Origin: Clostridiaceae bacterium
GTDB lineage: Bacteria > Bacillota > Clostridia > UBA1212 > DUPL01
NCBI GenBank assembly: GCA_012838385.1
Contig: DUPL01000004.1
Coordinates: 1-47,515 of the forward strand
Direction of reading: 5' to 3'
Length of the DNA stretch: 47,515 nt
The translations under genes and the position numbers were made by a program. Below the pieces are notes generated by a model. That model did not search any database. It had not been told where the DNA came from and was given only the letters and a program-made list of their open reading frames with translations. Numbering within the stretch: the first letter of the stretch is position 1; each line of letters opens with the position of its first letter. This document shows positions 16,359 through 24,499 of the stretch, one piece after another.

Positions 16359-17684
16359 ATGAAATCAAAACTTATAGTAATAATAGCTTTTATTATTGCG
16401 TCAATAATGGCAGTTACCATGGTAAGCGCTAGTGGGACGCCTAAAGAAATTGTAACAAAGGATTCAGAACTAGAACCTAACTTTTCAGGTGAAAACAACA
16501 GTGCATACCCCCTTAATGAGGGAGAAACTGTTGGAATACAATTCTCATTAGCGGCAGATGCCCTCTATGTAGGTGTAGGCTGTCCTAGCTGGAGTAATGA
16601 TATTGGAGAACTTACAGTATCCTTGTATGCTTTTGATACTGACTATGCTACCAGTGTTTCCAAGGATCCAATAGTGAAGCATACATTTGTGGACTATCAG
16701 GATAACTCATATATTGGTTTTGAGTTTACTGAAGCTGCTCCCCTTAAAGCAGGTGAATATGTAATTGAATTAAGTGATGCGTTTGATGAAAGCGGCTCAG
16801 GTGTAGGACTCTGGTCCCACAAGACGTATCCTGGTCAGTTCTTTTATGAAGACGGTGTCTACAATAAAGGTTTGTCCGCAAGAATGTACGTCGAGTTCAA
16901 AGGTGGAACTCCAGAGGTTCCATATGGCAACCTGACACCTGTAAAGAGTGATAATGGTGAAGTAAATACTGATCCCAATCCTTTTGAGGGAGCTCTCATG
17001 AGATTCTCTGATCCAAGTGCAGAATTCTATTACACCGAGCAGGACAAATTTGGCATAGGTGACATGTATATTGAAGACGGCAAGCTGTTTGTTCAGGTCA
17101 TGCCTAGCCACGACCCACAGTTCAATATACTTGTTAGCGATATGTTGGAAATGGTACCTTGCGACCAGTATCCAATTATGAGAATTGGTCTGAAGAAGCC
17201 TGAGGGTGCTCCTACAGGTGCGGAGATATTCTTCAATACCACAGAGTTTGGAGGACCTGCTGCAGGTGGTTCTGTTACTTTCAACTACCAGGATACCACC
17301 GAGTGGCAGGATGTCATAGTTGACTTTTCCTCAAACAAAAACTGGAAGGGAGATCTTTTGTCATTCAGGTTTGACATTCTCCAAAGCTCAGAAGATGAAT
17401 TCTTGTTTGAAATTGCATATATTCTGTTCTTTGGTACAGAAGAGGCTGCTAGAAACTTTGATGTTAGCACGCTTCCTGAACCAACACCAACACCAGAACC
17501 AACTGCAACTCCTGAAAGAACTCCAACTCCAGAGAAGACAGAGAGTCCTTCTCCAACTGAAACAGAGAAAGAAACGGAAGAAGGCGGACAAAATACAGGA
17601 ATGATAATTGCTATCGTTGGTGTTTCCGTTCTCGTAGTTGCTGGCGTTGCTGTTGTATTTATAGCCAAGAAGAAAAATAGTTAA
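16359..17684 (+). CDS. Anchored surface protein, tandem paralogue 1
   Basis: The 441-residue precursor has a signal peptide (cut after VSA, residue 24). Two beta-rich parts follow: about 25-190, with SLAADALYVGVGCPSW and DYQDNSYIGFEF, and about 200-370, with EIFFNTTEFGGPA and EWQDVIVDFSSNKNWKGDL. The second part resembles carbohydrate-binding beta-sandwich domains. A Pro/Thr/Glu stalk (about 372-405), a membrane helix (about 414-436) and tail AKKKNS follow. ATG 16359 has AGGAGG six bases upstream; a longer open frame starting at 16311 lacks a site and a signal peptide. The function is unknown; display on the outer membrane face is inferred. It is strongly similar to the next gene over nearly its whole length. 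Confidence 0.8.
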   Translation: MKSKLIVIIAFIIASIMAVTMVSASGTPKEIVTKDSELEPNFSGENNSAYPLNEGETVGIQFSLAADALYVGVGCPSWSNDIGELTVSLYAFDTDYATSVSKDPIVKHTFVDYQDNSYIGFEFTEAAPLKAGEYVIELSDAFDESGSGVGLWSHKTYPGQFFYEDGVYNKGLSARMYVEFKGGTPEVPYGNLTPVKSDNGEVNTDPNPFEGALMRFSDPSAEFYYTEQDKFGIGDMYIEDGKLFVQVMPSHDPQFNILVSDMLEMVPCDQYPIMRIGLKKPEGAPTGAEIFFNTTEFGGPAAGGSVTFNYQDTTEWQDVIVDFSSNKNWKGDLLSFRFDILQSSEDEFLFEIAYILFFGTEEAARNFDVSTLPEPTPTPEPTATPERTPTPEKTESPSPTETEKETEEGGQNTGMIIAIVGVSVLVVAGVAVVFIAKKKNS

Positions 17685-17698
17685 CAAATTTAATCAAA

Positions 17699-17732
17699 GG
17701 GGCTTCAGCTTTTCGCTGCAGCTCCTTTTTTT
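17699..17732 (+). terminator. Rho-independent terminator of paralogue 1
   Basis: GGGGCTTCAGC pairs with GCTGCAGCTCC (one mismatch, one G-T) around TTTTC, followed by seven T. Confidence 0.85.
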
Positions 17733-17775
17733 ATATTTTATTAGATGAATAATTGTTTTTTTTAAAGGCTATTGT

Positions 17776-17803
17776 TTGCATTTTGTTATGAATATGTTAA
17801 AAT
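17776..17803 (+). promoter_or_regulatory. Promoter of surface protein paralogue 2
   Basis: TTGCAT (17776-17781) and TAAAAT (17798-17803) are 16 bases apart, with TGT before the -10 box. It has the same layout as the promoter of paralogue 1. Confidence 0.65.
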
Positions 17804-17833
17804 ATAACCACCAACAACAAAAGGAGGCATGTT

Positions 17834-19174
17834 ATGAAATCCAAACTCGTAGTCGCAATTATTTTAATTGTTGTTTCCATTTTGGCAGTTACAATGGTAC
17901 AGGCCAAAGGAACACCAAAAGAAATTCCGCAAAAAGATTCAAAAATTGATCCGAATTTTTCGGGAGATGAAAACAGTGCATATTCCATCAAGGAGGATGA
18001 AACAGTCGGCATTCAATTTTCGCTGGCTGCTGATGCACTTTATGTAGGAATAGGTTGTCCAAGCTGGAACAATGATATTGGAGAACTAACACTGGCTTTG
18101 TATGCTTTTGACACAGACTATGCAACTAGTGTCTCCAAAGATCCGATTATAAAGCATACATTTGAAGATTATCAGGATAATTCCTATCTCGGCTTCGAAT
18201 TTACAGAGGCTGATCCTCTCGCAGCAGGTGAATATGTAATTGAGATAACTGATGCGTATGATGAAACGGGAAGTGCGATAAATCCTGGTGTAGGTATTTG
18301 GTCACATAAGCCGTATCCTGGCCAGAACTTTTTTGAGGACGGTCATTACAACAAAGGCCTCTCGGCTAGAATGTACGTTGAGTTCAAGGGCGAAGCTCCA
18401 GAGGTTCCTTATGGTAATCTTACACCTGTAAAGGTTGAAACTGGCGAAGTCAACACTGATCCAGAGCCATTCAAAGGTGCTCTTATGAGATTTTCGGATC
18501 CGAATGCTGAGTATTATTTTACAGAGATAGATAAACATGATATTGAGGATTTGTACATAGAGGATGGAAAACTCATAGTACAGGTAGTACCAGGTATTGG
18601 AGACCCTCAGTTCCACTTACTGTTAGACGAATTGGAACCTGTTCCTTGTGAGGAGTATCCAATAATGAGAATTGGTATCAAGAGACCGGAAGGTGCGCCA
18701 AGATCAGCAGAGATATTCTTTAACACAACCGAATTCCAAGGTCCCGCTCCCGGAGGTTCGGTAGTATTCAGCTATGAGGATACCACCGAATGGCAGGATG
18801 TCATAATCGACTTTTCAACAAACAAACACTGGAAGGGAGATCTTTTGTCCTTCAGGTTTGATATACTTCCAAGTGCCGATCAGGAATATGTTTTTGAGAT
18901 AGCCTACATACTGTTCTTTGGAACCGAGGAGGCTGCAAGAAACTTTGATGTATCATCACTTCCTGAACCAACACCTACACCAGAGCCAACACCTACACCT
19001 GAAAGAACACCAACTCCAGATAAGACAGACAGTCCAGATCCAACTGAAACTGAAGAGGATAAAAAAGAAGATGGCGGTTCAAATACACGCGTTGTTATCA
19101 TAATTGTAGTTGTAGCTGTTTTGGTTGTAGCAGGTGCTGCAGTAGCCGTAGTAATGAAAAAGAAAAAAGGATAA
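17834..19174 (+). CDS. Anchored surface protein, tandem paralogue 2
   Basis: The 446-residue precursor has the same plan as the preceding gene: signal peptide (cut after VQA, residue 24), two beta-rich domains, stalk with PEPTPTPEPTPTPERTPTPD, membrane helix (about 417-440) and tail VMKKKKG. Identity is high through KGTPKEI, SLAADALYVGIGCPSW, EIFFNTTEFQGPAPGGSV and FFGTEEAARNFDVSSLPEP. It differs by a few-residue insertion (SAINPG) near residue 150. ATG 17834 has AAAGGAGG upstream. It is a recent tandem duplicate, with a separate promoter and terminator for each copy. The function is unknown. Confidence 0.8.
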   Translation: MKSKLVVAIILIVVSILAVTMVQAKGTPKEIPQKDSKIDPNFSGDENSAYSIKEDETVGIQFSLAADALYVGIGCPSWNNDIGELTLALYAFDTDYATSVSKDPIIKHTFEDYQDNSYLGFEFTEADPLAAGEYVIEITDAYDETGSAINPGVGIWSHKPYPGQNFFEDGHYNKGLSARMYVEFKGEAPEVPYGNLTPVKVETGEVNTDPEPFKGALMRFSDPNAEYYFTEIDKHDIEDLYIEDGKLIVQVVPGIGDPQFHLLLDELEPVPCEEYPIMRIGIKRPEGAPRSAEIFFNTTEFQGPAPGGSVVFSYEDTTEWQDVIIDFSTNKHWKGDLLSFRFDILPSADQEYVFEIAYILFFGTEEAARNFDVSSLPEPTPTPEPTPTPERTPTPDKTDSPDPTETEEDKKEDGGSNTRVVIIIVVVAVLVVAGAAVAVVMKKKKG

Positions 19175-19188
19175 GAAATCACGAAGAG

Positions 19189-19226
19189 GTCACATTAGTC
19201 GATTATCGACTAATGTGACTTTTTTT
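19189..19226 (+). terminator. Rho-independent terminator of paralogue 2
   Basis: A perfect 15-bp stem, GTCACATTAGTCGAT with ATCGACTAATGTGAC, is followed by seven T. Confidence 0.95.
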
Positions 19227-19251
19227 ATGACATCTTTTTTTCATATAGCTT

Positions 19252-19497
19252 TTGCAGCAAATCTATGTTATTGTACCGGAAATATTAGTAACTGCATCCG
19301 ATATGAAGACTTCTGCCATGTACTATATTAAGATTATAAGACGGCAACCAAGTCCTACACCTACCAAGACTCCGTCATCTACATCAAAGACATCACCAAC
19401 CCCCAAGACATCTCCTGTGTCAACCTCCATATAGTGGGGTTTTCTTTTGGTATCAGGTGTAGTAGTGGTGGTTGTGGTTAAGAAGAGAAAATCATAA
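19252..19497 (+). pseudogene. Decayed C-terminal remnant of an anchored surface protein
   Basis: One frame reads ...RRQPSPTPTKTPSSTSKTSP, a Pro/Thr/Ser stalk like that of the neighbouring proteins. It continues to an in-frame TAG at 19432-19434, then WGFLLVSGVVVVVVV, a shortened membrane helix, and the tail KKRKS before TAA at 19495-19497. Stalk, helix and Lys/Arg tail in this order match the anchor of the two upstream paralogues, so this is probably the end of a third copy that lost its body. No ribosome site or signal peptide is present upstream. Confidence 0.7.
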
Positions 19498-19502
19498 ATA
19501 AA

Positions 19503-19520
19503 GGGGCTCGTGAGAGCCCC
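19503..19520. terminator. Hairpin terminator
   Basis: GGGGCTC pairs with GAGCCCC around GTGA. On the minus strand it is followed by TTTATTT and ends the aminotransferase transcript. Confidence 0.8.
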
Positions 19521-19533
19521 TGTCTTATTCTAT

Positions 19534-20709
19534 TCATATATATTTAGATATAAATCTTTCCACACCTTCCAGAGCTTTTTTAATATGTTCCACGGAGTAG
19601 GCGTATGAAACTCTTAAATGACCTTCGCCGCTCTTTCCAAAAGCGACTCCAGGAACCAGTGCAATCTTCTCTTCCAAAAGAAGTTTTTCACAGAACTCTT
19701 CAGATGAAAGGCCTGTTCTCTTTATGCTTGGAAAGCAGTAGAAGGCACCCATTGGTTCAAAACAGTCAAGTCCCATTTTGTTGAAGCCGTTAACAATGAG
19801 CTTTCTTCTGTAATTGTACTCGGTCTTCATGTCTTCAATATCCTTGTCTCCAAACCTAAGAGCTTCTATTGCAGCATACTGGCTTGTAGTTGGAGCACAC
19901 ATTATAGCATACTGGTGTATTTTTATCATAGGTCCGATTACATCAGGATGTCCACAGGCAAATCCCAGACGCCAGCCTGTCATGGCATAAGCTTTTGAAA
20001 ACCCGTTTATTACAACGGTTCTATCATACATGCCATCTATTTCAGCAATGGAGACATGCCTTTTGTCAGTGTAAGTAAGTTCAGCATAAATCTCATCCGA
20101 TATTATCATTATATTCGTATCGCGCAGAACCTCTGCTATTTTCTCCAGGTCTTCCTTATCCATTATTGCTCCTGTGGGATTGTTGGGAAAGGGCAGAATC
20201 AGTGCTTTTGTTTTGTCTGTGATGTTCTTTTTAAGAAGCTCGGGAGTGAGTTTGAAGTTGTCCTCCGCTTTAGTTTCCAAAAGGACAGGGACTCCTCCTG
20301 CAAGTCTTGTTATTGGATCATAGCAGACAAAACAGGGGATGGGAATCAGCACCTCATCACCTGGCTCCACAAATGCACGTATTGCCAGGTCAATGGCCTC
20401 ACTGCCGCCAACAGTAATCAAAACCTGGTTGTTTGGTTCATATGATAGGCCAAAGCGCCTCTTCATATAGTTTGCGACTTCCTGCTTGAGTTCCACAAGC
20501 CCGGCGTTGGAGGTGTATTGGGTTCTGCCTTTTTCCAAAGACATGATACCGGCATTGCGAATATGCCAGGGAGTTATGAAGTCTGGTTCACCTATTCCCA
20601 AGGAAATTACACCGTCCATGCCTGAAGCAATATCAAAAAGTTTGCGAATACCTGATGGGGGCAAATTCGCAACAACTGAATTTATCTGATCTTTTGGAGA
20701 GAATTTCAA
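19534..20709 (-). CDS. Class I/II PLP-dependent aminotransferase (aspartate/aromatic type)
   Basis: A 391-residue fold-type I aminotransferase of usual length. It shows LGIGEPDF near residue 38, the PFPNNPTGAI substrate/PLP segment, SDEIYAELTY with the PLP-pyridine Asp, the Schiff-base lysine in NGFSKAYAMTGWRLG, and the carboxylate-binding Arg in HLRVSYA. This matches the PatA/AspC-like group of Firmicutes. The start is TTG 20709, overlapping the end of the Lrp-type gene by four bases (TTGA), with AGGTG upstream. The overlap implies co-expression and probably control by the adjacent regulator. The exact amino donor is not deducible. Confidence 0.92.
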   Translation of the reverse strand: MKFSPKDQINSVVANLPPSGIRKLFDIASGMDGVISLGIGEPDFITPWHIRNAGIMSLEKGRTQYTSNAGLVELKQEVANYMKRRFGLSYEPNNQVLITVGGSEAIDLAIRAFVEPGDEVLIPIPCFVCYDPITRLAGGVPVLLETKAEDNFKLTPELLKKNITDKTKALILPFPNNPTGAIMDKEDLEKIAEVLRDTNIMIISDEIYAELTYTDKRHVSIAEIDGMYDRTVVINGFSKAYAMTGWRLGFACGHPDVIGPMIKIHQYAIMCAPTTSQYAAIEALRFGDKDIEDMKTEYNYRRKLIVNGFNKMGLDCFEPMGAFYCFPSIKRTGLSSEEFCEKLLLEEKIALVPGVAFGKSGEGHLRVSYAYSVEHIKKALEGVERFISKYI

Positions 20710-21185
20710 AACGCCATCACCTGTCTTTCATCTTTTGGGGGCGTTTCAAGCATGACTCCGTTGTCTTTGTACTTCTTGAGTACAAAGTGGGTGCATGTAC
20801 TTATAACGGTGTCCATGGGAGCAAGTTTGCCTGATACGAAGGAAGCAACCTCGGTAAGTGAATTGCCTTCAACAATCAGAGCAAGATCGTATGCACCCGA
20901 CATTAAATAAACGGATTTGACCTGCTCATACTGGTAGAAGCGTTCTGCAATCTGGTCAAAACCTCTTCCATACTGCGGTGTGCATTTTATTTCTATAAAA
21001 GCTGTAACAAGGTCCTTGTCAGCTTTCTGCCAGTTGATAATGGTTTTCTTGCCAACAATGACGCCTTCCTTCTCGTACTGACTTATTGCTGCCCTTACTT
21101 CATCAGGGGTTTTGTCAATCATGACTGCTATGTCTTCAGGGGTCAGATTGCTGTTATTTTCCAAAAGTTCAAGAATTCTGTGCAT
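20706..21185 (-). CDS. Lrp/AsnC-family transcriptional regulator
   Basis: The 159-residue protein has an N-terminal winged helix-turn-helix (LELLENNSNLTPEDIAVMID, then VRAAISQYEKEGVI) and a C-terminal RAM ligand-binding domain (about 65-140, with FIEIKCTPQYGRGFD and SGAYDLALIVEGN). Such proteins bind an amino acid and form octamers on DNA. ATG 21185 is chosen because AAGGAG stands about seven bases upstream; a longer frame from 21218 has no site. It is the promoter-proximal gene of a two-gene operon with the aminotransferase, a common Lrp/aminotransferase pairing in Clostridia. Confidence 0.9.
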   Translation of the reverse strand: MHRILELLENNSNLTPEDIAVMIDKTPDEVRAAISQYEKEGVIVGKKTIINWQKADKDLVTAFIEIKCTPQYGRGFDQIAERFYQYEQVKSVYLMSGAYDLALIVEGNSLTEVASFVSGKLAPMDTVISTCTHFVLKKYKDNGVMLETPPKDERQVMAF

Positions 21186-21246
21186 ACTGATTCTCCTTGT
21201 TGAAATAAAATTTAACATCTATTATACCTTGTATCAAAGAAAATAT

Positions 21247-21762
21247 CTAGTTTTGAGACCAATCTCCACGATTTCTTCTGGGCCTCAGAACGGTGTTGAT
21301 TGAACTTATGAGTTTGTCTACATCATCTTTTGATTTGATTTTATATAGTTCTGTAACTCCATCCTTGGATACGCTCATGTATGTACCGGAAATTAGGTAC
21401 TGCTCAGTGTAGTCGTAACCGTAATCATCTTCGAATTGAAGTGTAAGGTAGTATGCGTTTTCGTAATCTATGTATACATTTCTCTGATCGTAAACCTTTT
21501 CTTTTGGCATCATGTTGATTCTTCTGGTGATGTCTTTAAGTGCGTTTTGGTCAAACACTTCCCGGCTTCTTTGGTCCCTTGCCCTGTAGATTATCATAGT
21601 GTGAGGCAGTTTGACATTAAGCTGCTCAGATAGAGTGGTCAAGCGGGAAGCGGCAAAAACTATCATTGGAGTTATAATTATTACCAACAAAGGGAATATT
21701 ATCAGCTTTATTTTTCTTTTCTTTTCGTATATTTCTATTTCATTCAACTTTTTTCTGGCCAT
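21247..21762 (-). CDS. Hypothetical single-pass membrane protein
   Basis: The 171-residue protein starts MARKKLNEIEIYEKKRKIK, a basic head, followed by a membrane helix (about 20-42) and a soluble domain facing outwards, with YIDYENAYYLTLQFEDDYGY and a C-terminal RPRRNRGDW. It is not recognised. ATG 21762 has GGAGGGG six bases upstream; the ATG at 21777 overlaps that site. The gene stands alone between the Lrp-type gene and divergent hisF. Confidence 0.7.
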   Translation of the reverse strand: MARKKLNEIEIYEKKRKIKLIIFPLLVIIITPMIVFAASRLTTLSEQLNVKLPHTMIIYRARDQRSREVFDQNALKDITRRINMMPKEKVYDQRNVYIDYENAYYLTLQFEDDYGYDYTEQYLISGTYMSVSKDGVTELYKIKSKDDVDKLISSINTVLRPRRNRGDWSQN

Positions 21763-21825
21763 GAACAACCCCTCCATGTTTCTTATATTAAAGTATATTA
21801 TATCTTTCTTCTTCTGTAAACCTTC

Positions 21826-21854
21826 TTTACTAAAAATGAACGCTTTGCTATACT
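21826..21854 (+). promoter_or_regulatory. Promoter of hisF
   Basis: TTTACT (21826-21831) and TATACT (21849-21854) are 17 bases apart, with an extended TGC before the -10 box. It lies 35 bases upstream of the hisF ATG. Confidence 0.55.
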
Positions 21855-21889
21855 AAACAGGTAAACTTTTTTAAAGGAGCTAAAAGCCC

Positions 21890-22648
21890 ATGCAGGTAAG
21901 AGTGATACCCTGTCTTGATGTTAACAGGGGAAGAGTAGTAAAAGGAGTAAACTTTGAGAATCTGATTGATGCAGGTGATCCTGTACTGGTAGGTAGAGCG
22001 TATTCAAAAGCTGGTGCGGACGAACTTGTTTTTCTCGACATAACTGCAACCACCGAGCACAGAAAGACTCACTTGGACATGGTAAGAAAAGTCTCTGAAA
22101 ATGTGGACATACCATTCACCGTAGGTGGGGGCATCCGTACAGTTGAGGATGTAAAGGAGGTTATCAGGCAGGGTGCGGACAAGGTGGCAATAAACACCGC
22201 TGCATTCAAGAATCCGGACATAATCAGGGAGTGTGCTGAAAGGTTTGGTAAACAGTGCATTGTTGTTGCAATAGATGCCAGGAAAAGGGAAGACGGTTCA
22301 GGCTACGATACGATGATAAACGGAGGAAAAACAAACACCGGTGTTGATGTGGTTGAATGGGCGAAAAAAGTGCAAGAGCTTGGCGCTGGAGAAATCCTCC
22401 TTACAAGTATGGATAGAGATGGAACGAAAAACGGATATGATGTAGAACTTACAAGACTAGTAGCTGAAAATGTAAGCATACCCGTTATTGCTTCCGGAGG
22501 TGCTGGTAAAAAGGAGCATTTTTACGAGGTTGTAAAAGAAGGGAAAGCTAGAGGGCTTTTGGCTGCATCGCTGTTCCATTTTAAAGAAATTGAGATTATA
22601 GATTTAAAAAAGTATTTAAGAGAAATGGGAATAGATGTGATTGTGTAA
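21890..22648 (+). CDS. hisF: Imidazole glycerol phosphate synthase, cyclase subunit HisF
   Basis: A full-length 252-residue (beta/alpha)8 barrel that cyclises PRFAR, using ammonia from HisH, to imidazole glycerol phosphate and AICAR in histidine synthesis. Hallmarks are [17 protein letters not shown] with the catalytic Asp near residue 10, the phosphate-binding [17 protein letters not shown] with the second catalytic Asp near 129, [13 protein letters not shown], and the second phosphate site IASGGAG. ATG 21890 is preceded by AAAGGAG. No other his gene is nearby, so its HisH partner must be encoded elsewhere. It has its own promoter and terminator. Confidence 0.96.
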   Translation: MQVRVIPCLDVNRGRVVKGVNFENLIDAGDPVLVGRAYSKAGADELVFLDITATTEHRKTHLDMVRKVSENVDIPFTVGGGIRTVEDVKEVIRQGADKVAINTAAFKNPDIIRECAERFGKQCIVVAIDARKREDGSGYDTMINGGKTNTGVDVVEWAKKVQELGAGEILLTSMDRDGTKNGYDVELTRLVAENVSIPVIASGGAGKKEHFYEVVKEGKARGLLAASLFHFKEIEIIDLKKYLREMGIDVIV

Positions 22649-22649
22649 A

Positions 22650-22680
22650 AGAAAGCCGTTGCATTATGCAACGGCTTTCT
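22650..22680. terminator. Terminator hairpin between hisF and the convergent kinase gene
   Basis: AGAAAGCCGTTGCA pairs with TGCAACGGCTTTCT around TTA. It overlaps the stop codon of the minus-strand gene and probably serves both transcripts. Confidence 0.85.
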
Positions 22681-23773
22681 AATACTTGCTCGCTGTTCTA
22701 TTTATAATCTCCACCATTTCATCGTATTTTGATTCCATGTCTTCCACCAGTTTAAACTGGGTTCTTGCTCTGTCGAGGTTGTGGTTTTCCCTGTGAATCT
22801 GGAAGTAAACATCTCCGTCCAAATGGTCAGTCAAAAAGCGCATTCCTATTTCCAAAGTAATAATTATGGCGGACATGGCAAGGTTGTCAATTTCGTCCTT
22901 TGTAAGGGATGATTTGACCTGGCTCAGGTAGCCATCTGCATACGCTTCGAACAATTCAGTTACCATATATACCTTGTCAAGGTCCTTTTCGTCTTCAAGG
23001 GCTGAACTTGCTCCAAATCGTATACTGTCTCCAAAGTCGTAAAGTGCAGAGCCGGGCATTACGGTGTCCAGGTCGACAATACAGATTGCCTTGTTTGTCT
23101 TGTTGTCGATAAGGACATTGTTCAGTTTTGTGTCATTGTGTGTAACTCTTTTTGGTATTCTTCCCTCATTCATCAGATTAACAATAATTGGGCAGTATTT
23201 TTCCCTGGAAAGAACAAATTCTATTTCTTCCTTGCATTCATGGGCTCTGCGTGATGCGTTTTGCTCAAGGGCTTTTACAAAATTCTCAAACCTTTTTGGA
23301 GTGTTGTGAAAATCAGGTATTGTCTCATGAAGTAAATCAATAGGATAGTCTTCCAAAAGTTTTTGGAATTTTCCAAGTATAACTCCTGCTTCATAGAAAA
23401 GACTCGGGTTTTCAACAATGTCATAAGCTTTCGCATCGTCAATATAATAATAGGCTCTCCAGAAATGGCCATCTTCGTCCTTGAACAAAGGTTGTCCATT
23501 AATGGTTTCCACAACCCTTAAAGTTGCTCTTTCCGGATCATTGCCTAATGATTTCATTTTGTTGTATATGTGTTTGGTTATCCCTTGAATGTTGCTCATT
23601 AGTTTGTACGGATCCTTGAAAACATTTGTGTTGATGCGCTGCAGCGTATACTTTGCCTTGTCGTATGTAACTAGAAAAGTATTATTGATGTGACCTGCAA
23701 TTATTGGCTCTGTGCTTATGTGCTTGCCACTAAAAGCAAACTGACTCAATATTTTTTCGTTTGGAGTTATCAT
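22679..23773 (-). CDS. Phosphotransferase-family sugar kinase (N-acetylhexosamine 1-kinase-like)
   Basis: A 364-residue aminoglycoside-phosphotransferase-fold kinase. It shows an N-lobe with GHINNTFLV (nucleotide loop) and YTLQRINTNVF, the catalytic HNDTKLNNVLID (about 214-225) and the metal-binding DLDTVMPGSALYDFGDSIR (about 236-254). HNDTK and DLDTVMPG recur in NahK-type kinases that phosphorylate GlcNAc/GalNAc at C1. The substrate is inferred only from these motifs; homoserine or choline kinases share the fold. ATG 23773 has GGAAGGG upstream. It is cytoplasmic and monocistronic. Confidence 0.8.
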   Translation of the reverse strand: MITPNEKILSQFAFSGKHISTEPIIAGHINNTFLVTYDKAKYTLQRINTNVFKDPYKLMSNIQGITKHIYNKMKSLGNDPERATLRVVETINGQPLFKDEDGHFWRAYYYIDDAKAYDIVENPSLFYEAGVILGKFQKLLEDYPIDLLHETIPDFHNTPKRFENFVKALEQNASRRAHECKEEIEFVLSREKYCPIIVNLMNEGRIPKRVTHNDTKLNNVLIDNKTNKAICIVDLDTVMPGSALYDFGDSIRFGASSALEDEKDLDKVYMVTELFEAYADGYLSQVKSSLTKDEIDNLAMSAIIITLEIGMRFLTDHLDGDVYFQIHRENHNLDRARTQFKLVEDMESKYDEMVEIINRTASKY

Positions 23774-23855
23774 GTTATCCCTTCCTTAAGCTTGTTAGAT
23801 AAAATAATATTACATAAAAATTTATAAGTCAATAATTTCGATTAATGATTTTTGA

Positions 23856-23884
23856 TTGAAAAATGGAGATAGATATGTTATACT
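23856..23884 (+). promoter_or_regulatory. Promoter of the USP-like gene
   Basis: TTGAAA (23856-23861) and TATACT (23879-23884) are 17 bases apart, with an extended TGT before the -10 box. It implies a leader of about 75 bases before ATG 23969. Confidence 0.65.
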
Positions 23885-23968
23885 GGGAACAGTGAAATGC
23901 GTAAAGTGCATAAGGAGGCGATTTGCTTTAATTTGAACCTTTAAAATTATATAGAAAGGAAAGTGTCG

Positions 23969-24403
23969 ATGAAGACAAGAAAACAAGAGAGGAAGAAAAC
24001 CGTATTGGTTTGGGTAACCAATCCCGATGCCTGCCAAAGTATCGTCAGCGCAGGAAGAAAACTGGCTGATGATAACAAGGTGGAACTTGTAATTGTTAGC
24101 ATACAGGGAAGCATCAAGGGCGATTGGAACAATCGCGCAAGCGACCTTAAGAAACTAAGCGAAGCTGCAAAAAGTGCGGATGCCGAACTTACAGTTGTAT
24201 ACTCAGATGACATGTATGAGGCAGCGCACGATACTATAAAAAGATTCAAACCAATGATTATGGTGACCGGTCTCCCGGGCAATTTGGGAGCAGGGTCGTT
24301 TTTGGAACAGATAATGAACATGGCGCCTGGTGTGCCGATATACTCAGTAGACATGAAGGAAAATATGAAGAGGCTGGATACGATAAGTCTCAGAATATCA
24401 TAA
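23969..24403 (+). CDS. Universal-stress-protein-like protein (KdpD-type USP domain)
   Basis: The 144-residue protein has a Rossmann-like alpha/beta pattern: KTVLVWVTNPDACQSIVSAG at the start, VELVIVSIQG, AELTVVYSDDMYEAAHDTIK, and MIMVTGLPGNLGAGSFLEQI. This resembles the USP-like domain found after the KdpD sensor region, including the glycine-rich nucleotide-binding turn. ATG 23969 is chosen because GAAAGGA stands eight bases upstream. It is cytoplasmic and probably a small nucleotide-binding or signalling protein; the specific role is unknown. A hairpin terminator follows. Confidence 0.65.
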   Translation: MKTRKQERKKTVLVWVTNPDACQSIVSAGRKLADDNKVELVIVSIQGSIKGDWNNRASDLKKLSEAAKSADAELTVVYSDDMYEAAHDTIKRFKPMIMVTGLPGNLGAGSFLEQIMNMAPGVPIYSVDMKENMKRLDTISLRIS

Positions 24404-24416
24404 ATAGAAATAATGA

Positions 24417-24433
24417 GGCGGGCTGTGCCCGCC
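24417..24433 (+). terminator. Hairpin terminator of the USP-like gene
   Basis: GGCGGGC pairs with GCCCGCC around TGT, followed by the weak T-rich tail ATATTGTTTG. Confidence 0.75.
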
Positions 24434-24499
24434 ATATTGTTTGTCATAAATCATTCGTGTTTTGCGTAATATTTAGCAAACAAGGTTTTGGAGCTTATT

